Below are positions 44,710-54,867 of a stretch of 64,000 nucleotides of DNA, piece after piece. A program made the position numbers and the translations under genes. Where the stretch lies: NCBI RefSeq assembly GCF_018070025.1, contig NZ_JAGPYQ010000001.1, positions 3,720,001 through 3,784,000 on the forward strand. The letters run 5' to 3'. The stretch comes from Streptomyces liliiviolaceus. Lineage in GTDB: Bacteria; Actinomycetota; Actinomycetes; Streptomycetales; Streptomycetaceae. The notes beneath the pieces were generated by a model that saw nothing but the letters and a program-made list of their open reading frames with translations, searched no databases and had not been told where the DNA came from. Each line of letters starts with the position of its first letter. Position 1 is the stretch's first letter.

Positions 44710-45426
44710 TCAGTCCTCGCCGAGGTACGCCTTGCGGACGGATTCGTCGGTGAGGAGGTCGCGGCCGGTGCCGGAGAGCACGATGGAGCCGACTTCCATG
44801 ACGTGTCCGTGGTCGGCGAGGGAGAGCGCCGCCTGGGCGTTCTGCTCGACGAGGAGGATCGTCGTGCCCTGGGACTTCAGCTCCGCGATGGTCGCCATGA
44901 TCTTCTGCATCATGATCGGCGAGAGGCCCATGGAGGGTTCGTCGAGCATGAGCAGTTTCGGCTGGGACATCAGGGCGCGGCCCATGGCGAGCATCTGCTG
45001 CTCACCGCCGGAGAGGGTGCCCGCGGCCTGCTTGCGGCGTTCGCCGAGGATGGCGAAGAGGTCGTAGGCGCGCTGGATGTCCTTCTCGATGCCTGCCTTG
45101 TCGTTGCGCAGGAAGGCGCCGAGGCGGAGGTTGTCCTCGATCGTCATGCGGGGGAAGATGTGCCGCCCCTCGGGGGAGTGCGCGAGTCCGAGGGAGACGA
45201 TCTGGTGGGCCGGGATCTTCTTGAGCGACTTGCCCTGGAACTTGATCTGGCCGCCGATGGGCTTGAGGAGGCCGGAGAGGGTGCGCAGGGTGGTCGTTTT
45301 TCCGGCGCCGTTGGTGCCGATGAGGGTGACGACCTGGCCGGCGTCGACCTTGAAGGAGATGCCTTTGACGGCTTCGATCTTGCCGTAGGCGACCCGGAGG
45401 TCTTCGACTTCGAGGAGTGCGGTCAT
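44710..45426 (-). CDS. livF: Branched-chain amino-acid ABC transporter ATPase
   Basis: 238 residues. ABC ATPase: Walker A GTNGAGKTTT, Q-loop region, signature LSGGEQQMLAMGRAL, Walker B LLMLDEPSMGLSP and H-loop VEQNAQAALSLAD. The C-terminus (GRDLLTDESVRKAYLGED) is the LivF-type ending. It overlaps livG by four bases. Last gene of livK-livH-livM-livG-livF. Confidence 0.95.
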   Translation of the reverse strand: MTALLEVEDLRVAYGKIEAVKGISFKVDAGQVVTLIGTNGAGKTTTLRTLSGLLKPIGGQIKFQGKSLKKIPAHQIVSLGLAHSPEGRHIFPRMTIEDNLRLGAFLRNDKAGIEKDIQRAYDLFAILGERRKQAAGTLSGGEQQMLAMGRALMSQPKLLMLDEPSMGLSPIMMQKIMATIAELKSQGTTILLVEQNAQAALSLADHGHVMEVGSIVLSGTGRDLLTDESVRKAYLGED

Positions 45427-46322
45427 CGGTCGGTCTCCTTGCGGGGCGCGGCGTCGGCCTGTGCTTCGGCCGCTTCGACCTCCGCGACTTCGGCTTGGCC
45501 GGGTGCGTCTTCGTAGGGTTCGCCGAGGTAGGCGGCGACGACGCGTTCGTCTCCCTGGACGGTGGCGCTGTCGCCCTCGACGAGTTTTTCGCCTTGGACG
45601 AGGACGGCGACGCGGTCGCAGAGGTTGAAGATGAAGCGCATGTCGTGCTCGATGACGAGGACGGCGATGCCCATGTCGCGGATGGCGAAGACGAGTTCTT
45701 CGGTGGCGCGGGTTTCCTGGGGGTTCATTCCGGCGGTGGGCTCGTCGAGGAGCAGGAGGCCGGGTTCGCTGGCGAGTGCGCGGGCGATTTCGAGCTTGCG
45801 CTGTTCGCCGTAGGGGAGGTTCCTGGCGAGGTGGTCCCGCTTGCCGGCGAGGCCGATGAACTCCAGGAGTTCCATGGCGCGCTCTTCGGAGGCCTTTTCG
45901 GCTTTCTTGAAGCCGGGGCCGCGCAGGAGTGCGGACCAGAGGCCTTCTTTGGTGCGGGTGTGGCGGCCGACGAGGACGTTTTCCAGGACGGTCATGTTGG
46001 CGAAGAGCCGGATGTTCTGGAAGGTGCGGGCGACGCCGGCGGCGGTGACTTTGAAGGACTGGGAGGGGAGGACCTTGCCTTTGTAGCGGACCTCGCCCTC
46101 GGTGGGGATGTAGAGGCCGGTGAGGCAGTTGAAGAAGGTCGTCTTGCCGGCGCCGTTGGGGCCGATGAGTCCGACGATCTCTCCGCTGTTGACGGTCAGG
46201 TCGACGTTGCGTACGGCGGTGAGTCCGCCGAAGCGCATGGTGACGCCGCGTGCGTCGAGGACGGTCTCGCCGGGGGCGTTGGCGCCCGGGGCGGTGTCCT
46301 TGGTGGTGGTGTCGGTTGTCAT
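45423..46322 (-). CDS. livG: Branched-chain amino-acid ABC transporter ATPase
   Basis: 299 residues. ABC ATPase of the LivG type, with Walker A GPNGAGKTTFFNCLTG, RTFQNIRLFANMTVLENV (LivG hallmark), a signature-like LPYGEQRKLEIARALA, Walker B LLLLDEPTAGMNP and VIEHDMRFIF. A C-terminal Glu/Ala-rich tail (AEVAEVEAAEAQADAAP) of about 35 residues exceeds the family's usual end and is likely disordered. It follows livM by five bases. Confidence 0.95.
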   Translation of the reverse strand: MTTDTTTKDTAPGANAPGETVLDARGVTMRFGGLTAVRNVDLTVNSGEIVGLIGPNGAGKTTFFNCLTGLYIPTEGEVRYKGKVLPSQSFKVTAAGVARTFQNIRLFANMTVLENVLVGRHTRTKEGLWSALLRGPGFKKAEKASEERAMELLEFIGLAGKRDHLARNLPYGEQRKLEIARALASEPGLLLLDEPTAGMNPQETRATEELVFAIRDMGIAVLVIEHDMRFIFNLCDRVAVLVQGEKLVEGDSATVQGDERVVAAYLGEPYEDAPGQAEVAEVEAAEAQADAAPRKETDR

Positions 46323-46327
46323 CGTGG

Positions 46328-48166
46328 TCAGGCCCCTGCCTTGCTGAGGACTGTGGGCGCTTCTGCTTCCTCGTGGAATTCGAGCTGGCGCCGCCGGTTG
46401 GGGATGAGGCCCTCCGGGCGGAAGCGCATCAGGAGGACGAGCGCGAGGCCGAAGGCGAGGAGCTGGTAGTCGCCGAGGAACTGGAGCTTGGCGGGGATGA
46501 GGTAGAGCAGTGCGGCGCCGACGAGGGGGCCGCTGATGGTGCCCATGCCGCCGAGGACGACCGCTGCGAGCAGGAAGGCCGAGTTGGGCGGGACGACGTG
46601 GGCGAACTGGTACTGCTCGGGTGTCACGGTGTAGGTGACGTGTGCCTGTACGGATCCGGCGAGGCCGGCGAGTGCGGCGCCGAGGGCGAAGGCGATGAGC
46701 TTGACGCGGAAGCCGTTGATGCCCATGGCGAGTGCGGCGGTCTCGTCCTCGCGGATGGCGACCCAGGCGCGGCCGATGCGGGAGTCTCCGCTGCGGCGGA
46801 AGACGATCACGACGATGAGCGTGATGAGGAGCATCAGGAAGAAGTAGTTGGCGAATCGCGCGATGGTGAAGCCGGCGATGCTGTGTTCCTGGCCGAAGTC
46901 GAATCCGAGGATGTTGAGGTTCGGGATCGACGAGATGCCGTTGGAGCCGTTGGTGATGTCGGGTCCGCTGGTGCCGTCCATGTTGAGGACGGTGATGCGG
47001 AAGATCTCGCCGAAGCCGAGGGTGACGATGGCGAGGTAGTCGCCGCGCAGCCGCAGGGTCGGGGCGCCGATGAGGACGCCGAAGATCATGGCGACGGCGG
47101 CGCCGAGGAGGGCGGCGGCCCAGAACGGCAGGTGCACGTCGAAGGGTGAGGAGGGGGAGCCGGAGACCATGGCCGCGGTGTAGGCGCCGACGCCGAGGAA
47201 GGCGACGTATCCGAGGTCGAGGAGTCCGGCGAGGCCGACGACGATGTTGAGGCCGAGGGCGACGGTGGCGAAGATCAGGATGTAGACGCCGATGGTCGCG
47301 TACTGGTCGTCGGACTGGGTGAAGGGGAATGCGGCGGCGGCGACGAACGCGCCGAGCATGGTGATGTTGCGGTGTTTGGCGGTGAGGGCGGAGACGCGGT
47401 TGACGAGTCCTGCCTTGGCCGCCGCGGCGAAGCCGAAGCCCGCGGTGATGAGGAAGCCGACGAACTGTTCGTCGTACTCGGTGCCGATGCCGTAGGTGAA
47501 GACGATCAGGCCGAGGCTGAGCGCGGCGATGATGATCAGGATCTCGGCGTAGGCGGGGAGCTTGTGGGCCGGGGCCTTGGTGGTGCCGGAGGCGAAGGCG
47601 GCCTTGACGACGGTGCGGTTGTGCCTGGCCTTGTGGCGGAACTGCTCCCAGGCGGTGTCTTCGGGGTCGAAGGGGTCGGGAGCGGGGTGTTCGAAGGGCA
47701 GGGAGAGTGCGCCGATGAGGGCCGCGAGGGTGGCCACGGCCGCGACCCAGCCGCCGGGTTCGAGGTTGGCGAGGCCGCCGAGTTCGGAGCTGATCGCGAC
47801 GACCGTGTACCAGGTGGTGGCGAACGCGGCGAGTGCGGCGAGCTTGATGGCGCTGTCGGCGCCGGCGGGTGTCAGCCAGCGCAGGCCCTTGATGCCGTAG
47901 GAGGCGAGGGCGAAGAGCGTGGTGAGGATGCCGCCGATGAGGACGAGGACCTGGAGGCCGCCGGGGTAGCCGTAGACGGTGAGGTCGCCGGGGAAGGCGG
48001 AGGTCCAGGTCCAGGCGAGGAACGTGGAGATGATGGTGAGGACGCCGCCGCCGGTGGCGAGGGCGCGCCCGATGTGGGGCGGGATGCCGATGAGTCCGGT
48101 GCCTTCGCCTGCGGGCTTTTTGGCGGGTGTCTCGGGCGTGTTGGTCTGTGTGGTCATCGGTGTCAC
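46328..48166 (-). CDS. livM: Branched-chain amino-acid ABC transporter permease, extended LivM
   Basis: 612 residues, much longer than common LivM (roughly 300-420). The C-terminal 330 residues are the LivM permease (GLNIVVGLAGLLDLGYVAFLGVGAYT, RGDYLAIVTLGFGEIFRI, RAWVAIREDETAALAMGIN). The N-terminal 270 residues carry about seven further hydrophobic segments (LTIISTFLAWTW, LQVLVLIGGILTTLFALASY and others) and a cytoplasmic loop with HKARHNRTVVKAAF. GTG at 48166 overlaps the livH stop (GTGA); an in-frame ATG is at 48157. The extension's role is unknown. Confidence 0.92.
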   Translation of the reverse strand: MTPMTTQTNTPETPAKKPAGEGTGLIGIPPHIGRALATGGGVLTIISTFLAWTWTSAFPGDLTVYGYPGGLQVLVLIGGILTTLFALASYGIKGLRWLTPAGADSAIKLAALAAFATTWYTVVAISSELGGLANLEPGGWVAAVATLAALIGALSLPFEHPAPDPFDPEDTAWEQFRHKARHNRTVVKAAFASGTTKAPAHKLPAYAEILIIIAALSLGLIVFTYGIGTEYDEQFVGFLITAGFGFAAAAKAGLVNRVSALTAKHRNITMLGAFVAAAAFPFTQSDDQYATIGVYILIFATVALGLNIVVGLAGLLDLGYVAFLGVGAYTAAMVSGSPSSPFDVHLPFWAAALLGAAVAMIFGVLIGAPTLRLRGDYLAIVTLGFGEIFRITVLNMDGTSGPDITNGSNGISSIPNLNILGFDFGQEHSIAGFTIARFANYFFLMLLITLIVVIVFRRSGDSRIGRAWVAIREDETAALAMGINGFRVKLIAFALGAALAGLAGSVQAHVTYTVTPEQYQFAHVVPPNSAFLLAAVVLGGMGTISGPLVGAALLYLIPAKLQFLGDYQLLAFGLALVLLMRFRPEGLIPNRRRQLEFHEEAEAPTVLSKAGA

Positions 48167-49095
48167 GCCCTGTCCGCGACGCGCTCGCCGAGCAGGCCCT
48201 GTGGCCTGAAGAGGAGCACGAGGATGAGGAGTACGAAGGCCCAGACGTTGGCCCAGGACTGGCCGCCGAGCTGTTCCATGCCGGGGACGTCGGCGATGTA
48301 GGCGGTGGCGAGGGTCTCGGCGAGGCCGAGGACGAGGCCGCCGATCATGGCTCCGTAGATGTTGCCGATGCCGCCGAGGACGGCCGCGGTGAAGGCCTTG
48401 AGGCCGAGGATGAAGCCCATGCGGAACTGGACCTGGCCGTACTTGAGGCCGTAGGCGACGGCTCCGACGGCGGCGAAGACCGCGCCGAGGGCGAAGGCGA
48501 CCACGATGATGCGGTCGGTGTTGATGCCCATGAGCTTGGCGGTGTCCGGGTCCTGCGCGGTGGCCTGCATGCCGCGGCCGGTGCGGGTCTTCATCACGAA
48601 GAAGGCGAGGATCGCCATGCTGATGGGGGCGGCGATGAGCAGGAAGATGTCACCGGTCTGGATGGTGACGTCACCGATCTTGAAGGGGCCGCCCTCGATC
48701 TCGGGGAAGTTGATGGACTGCTTCGCGTCGGGGTACCACGCCCACACGGCCTGCTGGAGGGCGAGGGAGAGGCCGATGGCGGTGATGAGCGGGGCGAGGC
48801 GTGGCGCGGTGCGCAGCGGCCGGTAGGCGAACCGTTCCGCTCCCACGGCGACGGTGGTCGCGGCGATGACGGCTCCGAGGAGCATCAGGGGCAGTGCGAT
48901 CCACATGGTGGTGCCGTCGGGCAGTACGTACAGGTAGACCGTGAGTGCGCCGAAGCCTCCGATCATGAAGATCTCGCCGTGGGCGAAGTTGATGAGCTGG
49001 ACGATGCCATAGACCATCGTGTAGCCGATGGCGACCAGCCCGTACATGGATCCCAGTAGCAGGCCGTTGACCAGCTGCTGCGGCAGTTCGTTCAC
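48163..49095 (-). CDS. livH: Branched-chain amino-acid ABC transporter permease
   Basis: 310 residues, LivH type. Segments GLLLGSMYGLVAIGYTMVYGIVQLINFAHGEIFMIGG at the N-terminus (only partly quoted for family fit), FRMGFILGLKAFTAAVLGGIG and NIYGAMIGGLVLGLAE are diagnostic of the EAA-loop region of this permease family. About eight membrane helices. The extended periplasmic loop (YPDAKQSINFPEIEGG) is normal in actinobacteria. It follows livK after a 112-base gap with a hairpin. Confidence 0.94.
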   Translation of the reverse strand: MNELPQQLVNGLLLGSMYGLVAIGYTMVYGIVQLINFAHGEIFMIGGFGALTVYLYVLPDGTTMWIALPLMLLGAVIAATTVAVGAERFAYRPLRTAPRLAPLITAIGLSLALQQAVWAWYPDAKQSINFPEIEGGPFKIGDVTIQTGDIFLLIAAPISMAILAFFVMKTRTGRGMQATAQDPDTAKLMGINTDRIIVVAFALGAVFAAVGAVAYGLKYGQVQFRMGFILGLKAFTAAVLGGIGNIYGAMIGGLVLGLAETLATAYIADVPGMEQLGGQSWANVWAFVLLILVLLFRPQGLLGERVADRA

Positions 49096-49147
49096 CGCAT
49101 GTCCTCCGAGACGTTCGGATAGTCGAGGGGTGTGACCGGATGTGAGT

Positions 49148-49183
49148 CCGCGCGGGGCGCTTGTACTGCGGCGCCCCGCGCGG
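49148..49183 (-). promoter_or_regulatory. 13-bp hairpin between livK and livH
   Basis: CCGCGCGGGGCGC (49148-49160) and GCGCCCCGCGCGG (49171-49183) with a ten-base loop. It lies 24 bases after the livK stop (toward livH). Such a stem can stop part of the transcription or protect the 3' end of livK mRNA, so that more binding protein than permease is made. Confidence 0.65.
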
Positions 49184-49207
49184 CTCAGGTGGTGGTGCGG
49201 GTGTGGA

Positions 49208-50437
49208 TCAGCCGGTGTAGGTGCCGGACTTGATGGCCTTCCAGTCGCCGCCCTCGACGGAGTAGACGGTGAGCTGCTTGTTGGTGGTGTCGCCGTATTC
49301 GTCGAAGGAGACCTTGCCGGTCACTCCGTCGAACGAGACGTTCTGGACGGCCTCGGTGATCTTGGCGCGGGCGTCGTCCGGGAGCTTGCCGTCGTTGTCC
49401 TCGACGACCTTCTTCACGGCTTCGATGATCGCCCAGCCGGAGTCGTAGGAGTAGCCGCCGTAGGCCTCGAAGGCCTCCTTGTAGCCGGCCGCCTTGTAGT
49501 TGGCGACGAACTCCTTGGCGGAGGGCAGCTCCTCGACGGGGGCGCCGACCGAGGTGGCGAGGTCTCCCTTGCCGCCGGCGCCGGCCAGCTTGATGAAGTC
49601 GGCGCTGTAGATGCCGTCACCGCCGACGAGCGGGATCTTGACGCCCGCGGCCTTGATCTGCTTGCTGAGCGGGCCGGCCTGCGGGTACTCGCCGCCGTAG
49701 TAGACGACGTCGGCGCCGGAGCTCTTCACCTGGGTGACGACGGCGGAGAAGTCCTTGGTCTCCGGGTCGATGTGCTGGGTTCCGACGACCTTGCCGCCGA
49801 GCTTCTTGAACTCGTCGGTGAAGGTGGCGGCCAGGCCGGCGCCGTAGGTCTTCTTGTCGTCGATGACATAGACCTTCTTCTTCTTCGCGTCGTTGTAGAC
49901 GTACTGCGCGGCGAACGGGCCCTGGATGGCGTCCGTGGTCGCGGTGCGGAAGTACGACTTGTACGAGCGGACCTTCTTGGTCTGCCAGTCCGTGCCCTGG
50001 GTGAGGGTCGGGCCCGTGTTGGCGGGGGAGATCTCGACGAGCTTGGCGTCGTCGAAGACCTTCTGCATGGACTCGGCGACCGAGGAGTTCAGCGGGCCGA
50101 CGACGCCGACGACGTCCTTGTCGGCGACGAACTTGACGGCGTTCTGCTGGCCCGAGGAGGGCTGCGCCTGGTCGTCGAGGGCTTCGACCTTGAAGGTGAC
50201 GCCTTCGACGGTCTTCTCCTTGTTGGCCGTCTTGGCGGCGAGGTCCACGGAGTTCTTGATTCCGAGGCCCAGGGCGGAGAGGTCACCCGTCAGCGGGGCG
50301 TCGACACCGATGACGACGGTTTTGTTGCCGCTGCCGGAGTCCGAGCCGCCGTCGTCGTCGCGAGAGCCACAGGCGGTGAGGGTGAGTGCTCCCGCCGCCA
50401 GCGCGGCGGTGATGGCGATGAGCGAACGTTGACGCAC
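49208..50437 (-). CDS. livK: Branched-chain amino-acid ABC transporter substrate-binding lipoprotein
   Basis: 409 residues from a GTG at 50437 with AAAGGA upstream (the frame stays open further 5'). A signal peptide ends in the lipobox LTAC (LAAGALTLTACGS). The periplasmic-binding fold of the leucine type is clear: VVIGVDAPLTGDLSALGLGI, VVGVVGPLNSSVAESMQ, ISPANTGPTLTQG, TDAIQGPFAAQYVYND and GDGIYSADFIKLAG. It delivers ligand to LivHM. The 280-base region before it (50438-50717) shows no gene and no clear promoter. Confidence 0.94.
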   Translation of the reverse strand: MRQRSLIAITAALAAGALTLTACGSRDDDGGSDSGSGNKTVVIGVDAPLTGDLSALGLGIKNSVDLAAKTANKEKTVEGVTFKVEALDDQAQPSSGQQNAVKFVADKDVVGVVGPLNSSVAESMQKVFDDAKLVEISPANTGPTLTQGTDWQTKKVRSYKSYFRTATTDAIQGPFAAQYVYNDAKKKKVYVIDDKKTYGAGLAATFTDEFKKLGGKVVGTQHIDPETKDFSAVVTQVKSSGADVVYYGGEYPQAGPLSKQIKAAGVKIPLVGGDGIYSADFIKLAGAGGKGDLATSVGAPVEELPSAKEFVANYKAAGYKEAFEAYGGYSYDSGWAIIEAVKKVVEDNDGKLPDDARAKITEAVQNVSFDGVTGKVSFDEYGDTTNKQLTVYSVEGGDWKAIKSGTYTG

Positions 50438-50717
50438 GATCAGCAGTCCTTTCCCTGGCACGGCCGTTCCTCGTGGAACGGGCCGAGTCGAGCGCTGGGC
50501 CGAAAATTCTTCGAATCCGATGGCGCGGTGACTGGCCGTGACTCTAAGCGGGTGGAGGGAACGTGGAGGAGAGTCTGAAGAAGGATGTGACGCTCTTGTT
50601 ATGACACGAGGTAATGCAGAGCGGTACTCAGTGGGTGGATGGGCGGAATTACGGCCGATTCGTCCGGTCCACATTGTGAGAACCCGCAGATCGTGCGGCG
50701 GTGATTTCAGCAGCGTT

Positions 50718-51353
50718 CTAGCGGTTTGCTAGTGACGGCGGGTCGTTGCTGCAGGCTACTTGCAGGGCGTCGGACAGGTCGTGTGCATACCGCTCACCCA
50801 GGATGTAGCTGTGGTCTTCTATTGCGCGCGTATTACGCAGAGTTACGTCCAGGAAAGGAAGTCCGGCGTTCCTCGGCGTATTCGCGCATTCCGTGACATT
50901 CATAGTGACAACGATCTTGTGGCTGAAACCCGTCCTTGTGCGGAACGGTGGCTTGGGCACCGATGTCAGATTGAGTCCGGCATAGGGCTGGGAGATCTCC
51001 ACGACGGTGATGGTGGGGCCGGACCGCGCGGTGACCTGTACCGCGAAGGTGAAACTGCCCTTGGGCGCGTTCGCCGGCGATCCCTCCTGGCCCAGGTAGT
51101 CGATGTCGACGACCTGGGACGGGAACGGGCCGACGGCGGGCGGCGGTGGCTGCGGCCGGGTCGCGTAGAGGTAGCCGCCGCCCGCGAGGAGGACGGCGGT
51201 CGCCGCGGAGGCGAGCACCGCGCGGCGGTGGCGGGCGTAGTAGAGGGCCGCCGGGTGTCCCCGGGGCTGCCCGTGGTCGGCCGGCGGGGGAGGTTCGAGG
51301 TCGTCCCACGCGCGTGTTCCCTCACCCGGTTCGACCGGGCCGACGCCACTCAA
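50718..51353 (-). CDS. Unknown single-span membrane protein
   Basis: 211 residues from a TTG at 51353 that overlaps the previous gene's stop (TTGA), with GGAGG about ten bases upstream. A cytoplasmic Pro/Arg/Tyr-rich N-terminus (about 55 residues) is followed by one membrane segment (AVLASAATAVLLAGGGYLYAT) and an outside domain. This domain has beta-strand-like segments (SFTFAVQVTARSGPTITVVEIS, KIVVTMNVTECAN) and two cysteines (ECANT and VACSND) that could form a disulfide. Not recognised; conserved-looking, without a catalytic motif. Coupled to the lipoprotein gene upstream, so they probably act together in the envelope. Confidence 0.65.
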   Translation of the reverse strand: MSGVGPVEPGEGTRAWDDLEPPPPADHGQPRGHPAALYYARHRRAVLASAATAVLLAGGGYLYATRPQPPPPAVGPFPSQVVDIDYLGQEGSPANAPKGSFTFAVQVTARSGPTITVVEISQPYAGLNLTSVPKPPFRTRTGFSHKIVVTMNVTECANTPRNAGLPFLDVTLRNTRAIEDHSYILGERYAHDLSDALQVACSNDPPSLANR

Positions 51354-51781
51354 CTCCAGGGTCCTCCGGTCGGGTTGCCGTTGCGGTACCGCTCCTCGCA
51401 GCGCTCGCGCGCGGTGCGGTCGATCAGTTCTCCTGCCGCCCGTGAGCCCTCGCGCCGCTGCTCGGCCCGGGCGGCGTCCACGACGTCCATCAGGATCTCG
51501 TACTGCCCGTCGGACAGGCCCATCGACTGGTAGTCGCCGTAGGTGTCCTCGTCCAGGACCTTGCGCGACCAGTGCGCGACGAGACGCGCGCACAGGTCCT
51601 CGGGCTCGGTCGCCGGGGGCGACGACCGCGTGCCAGGGGCCGTGCGCGTGGCCTCCGGCACGCCGGTCGTGCCGCTCTGCGCGCCGGACCCGCCGCACCC
51701 GGTCGCGCCGACGGTCAGGGCGCCTGCCAGGAGCGCCAGTCCGAGCACCGGTCCCCGCCAGGGGGTTCCGCCCGTTCCCAT
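51350..51781 (-). CDS. Small lipoprotein, unknown
   Basis: 143 residues. Signal peptide with a lipobox ending GATGCG (residues 25-30). The mature part is a Ser/Thr/Pro linker followed by a helical domain: EDLCARLVAHWSRKVLDEDT, YGDYQSMGLSDGQYEILMDV and LIDRTARERCEERYRNGNP. Two cysteines (DLCAR and ERCEE) may pair. No family is recognised. It is the first gene of a coupled pair with the membrane protein downstream. Confidence 0.65.
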   Translation of the reverse strand: MGTGGTPWRGPVLGLALLAGALTVGATGCGGSGAQSGTTGVPEATRTAPGTRSSPPATEPEDLCARLVAHWSRKVLDEDTYGDYQSMGLSDGQYEILMDVVDAARAEQRREGSRAAGELIDRTARERCEERYRNGNPTGGPWS

Positions 51782-51860
51782 GCCTCGACGCTAGGCCGCC
51801 GGGTGCCCGGGATCAACGCCCCGGCCGGACAACGGTTTTCGGACGGGCCCGGTCGGCGGT

Positions 51861-52349
51861 TCAGCCGGTGGCGCCGACCCGCTCCGCGTCGCTCGGCCGC
51901 ACATCGCGCAGCAGACAGGTCAGCCGGGCGCTGCACACCCGCCTGCCGTCCTCGTCGCTGATCACGATCTCGTACGTGGCCGTCGAGCGGCCGCGGTGCA
52001 GGGGGGTGGCCACGGCGGTCACGAGGCCGGACGTGGCGCCCCGGTGGTGGGTGCAGTTGAGGTCGACGCCGACGGCGATCTTGGAGCTGCCGCCGTGCAG
52101 CATGGCGCCGACCGAGCCGAGGGTCTCGGCGAGCACGGCGGAGGCGCCGCCGTGCAGGAGCCCGTAGGGCTGGGTGTTGCCCTCGACCGGCATGGTGCCC
52201 ACGACGCGGTCCGCGGAGGCCTCGATGATCTGGACGCCCATGCGGGTGCCGAGGTGTCCGGCGGAGAACATGGCGACCAGGTCCACGCCGAGTGCCGAGT
52301 ACTCGTCGATGACCTCTTGCGGGAACTTCACGTGGTGCTGCTCGCCCAT
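51861..52349 (-). CDS. Hot-dog thioesterase, PaaI type
   Basis: 162 residues. A PaaI-like acyl-CoA thioesterase: MPVEGNTQPYGLLHGGASAVLAETLGS carries the family's HGGxxxxLAET helix with the catalytic Asp/Glu position, followed by GVDLNCTHHRGATSG and AYEIVISDEDGRRVCSAR-like strands. Substrate unknown. In Streptomyces it is usual to find it upstream of polA. It follows the FdhF-type gene by 70 bases on the same strand. Confidence 0.9.
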   Translation of the reverse strand: MGEQHHVKFPQEVIDEYSALGVDLVAMFSAGHLGTRMGVQIIEASADRVVGTMPVEGNTQPYGLLHGGASAVLAETLGSVGAMLHGGSSKIAVGVDLNCTHHRGATSGLVTAVATPLHRGRSTATYEIVISDEDGRRVCSARLTCLLRDVRPSDAERVGATG

Positions 52350-52419
52350 GGGTCCGTTTCCTTACGTCGTCGGTCGTGCGTCCGGAGCCCGTCTCCGGAA
52401 TCCGCGTCTAAGCGAACGC

Positions 52420-54699
<2,280 letters not shown>

Positions 54700-54867
54700 G
54701 TCGGCCTCCTCTTCGAGCACATGTGTGAGGTACGTCTCCGATCCTCCCACGTGGTAGTGACACGGATCGTGGCCCGGTCCGCACAACGGGGGAGAACCGG
54801 CGGCAGAACACCGCCGCGGGCGGCGGGGCGGGACCGACTGTCAGTGGGGCGTGGCAGGATCGGGGGT

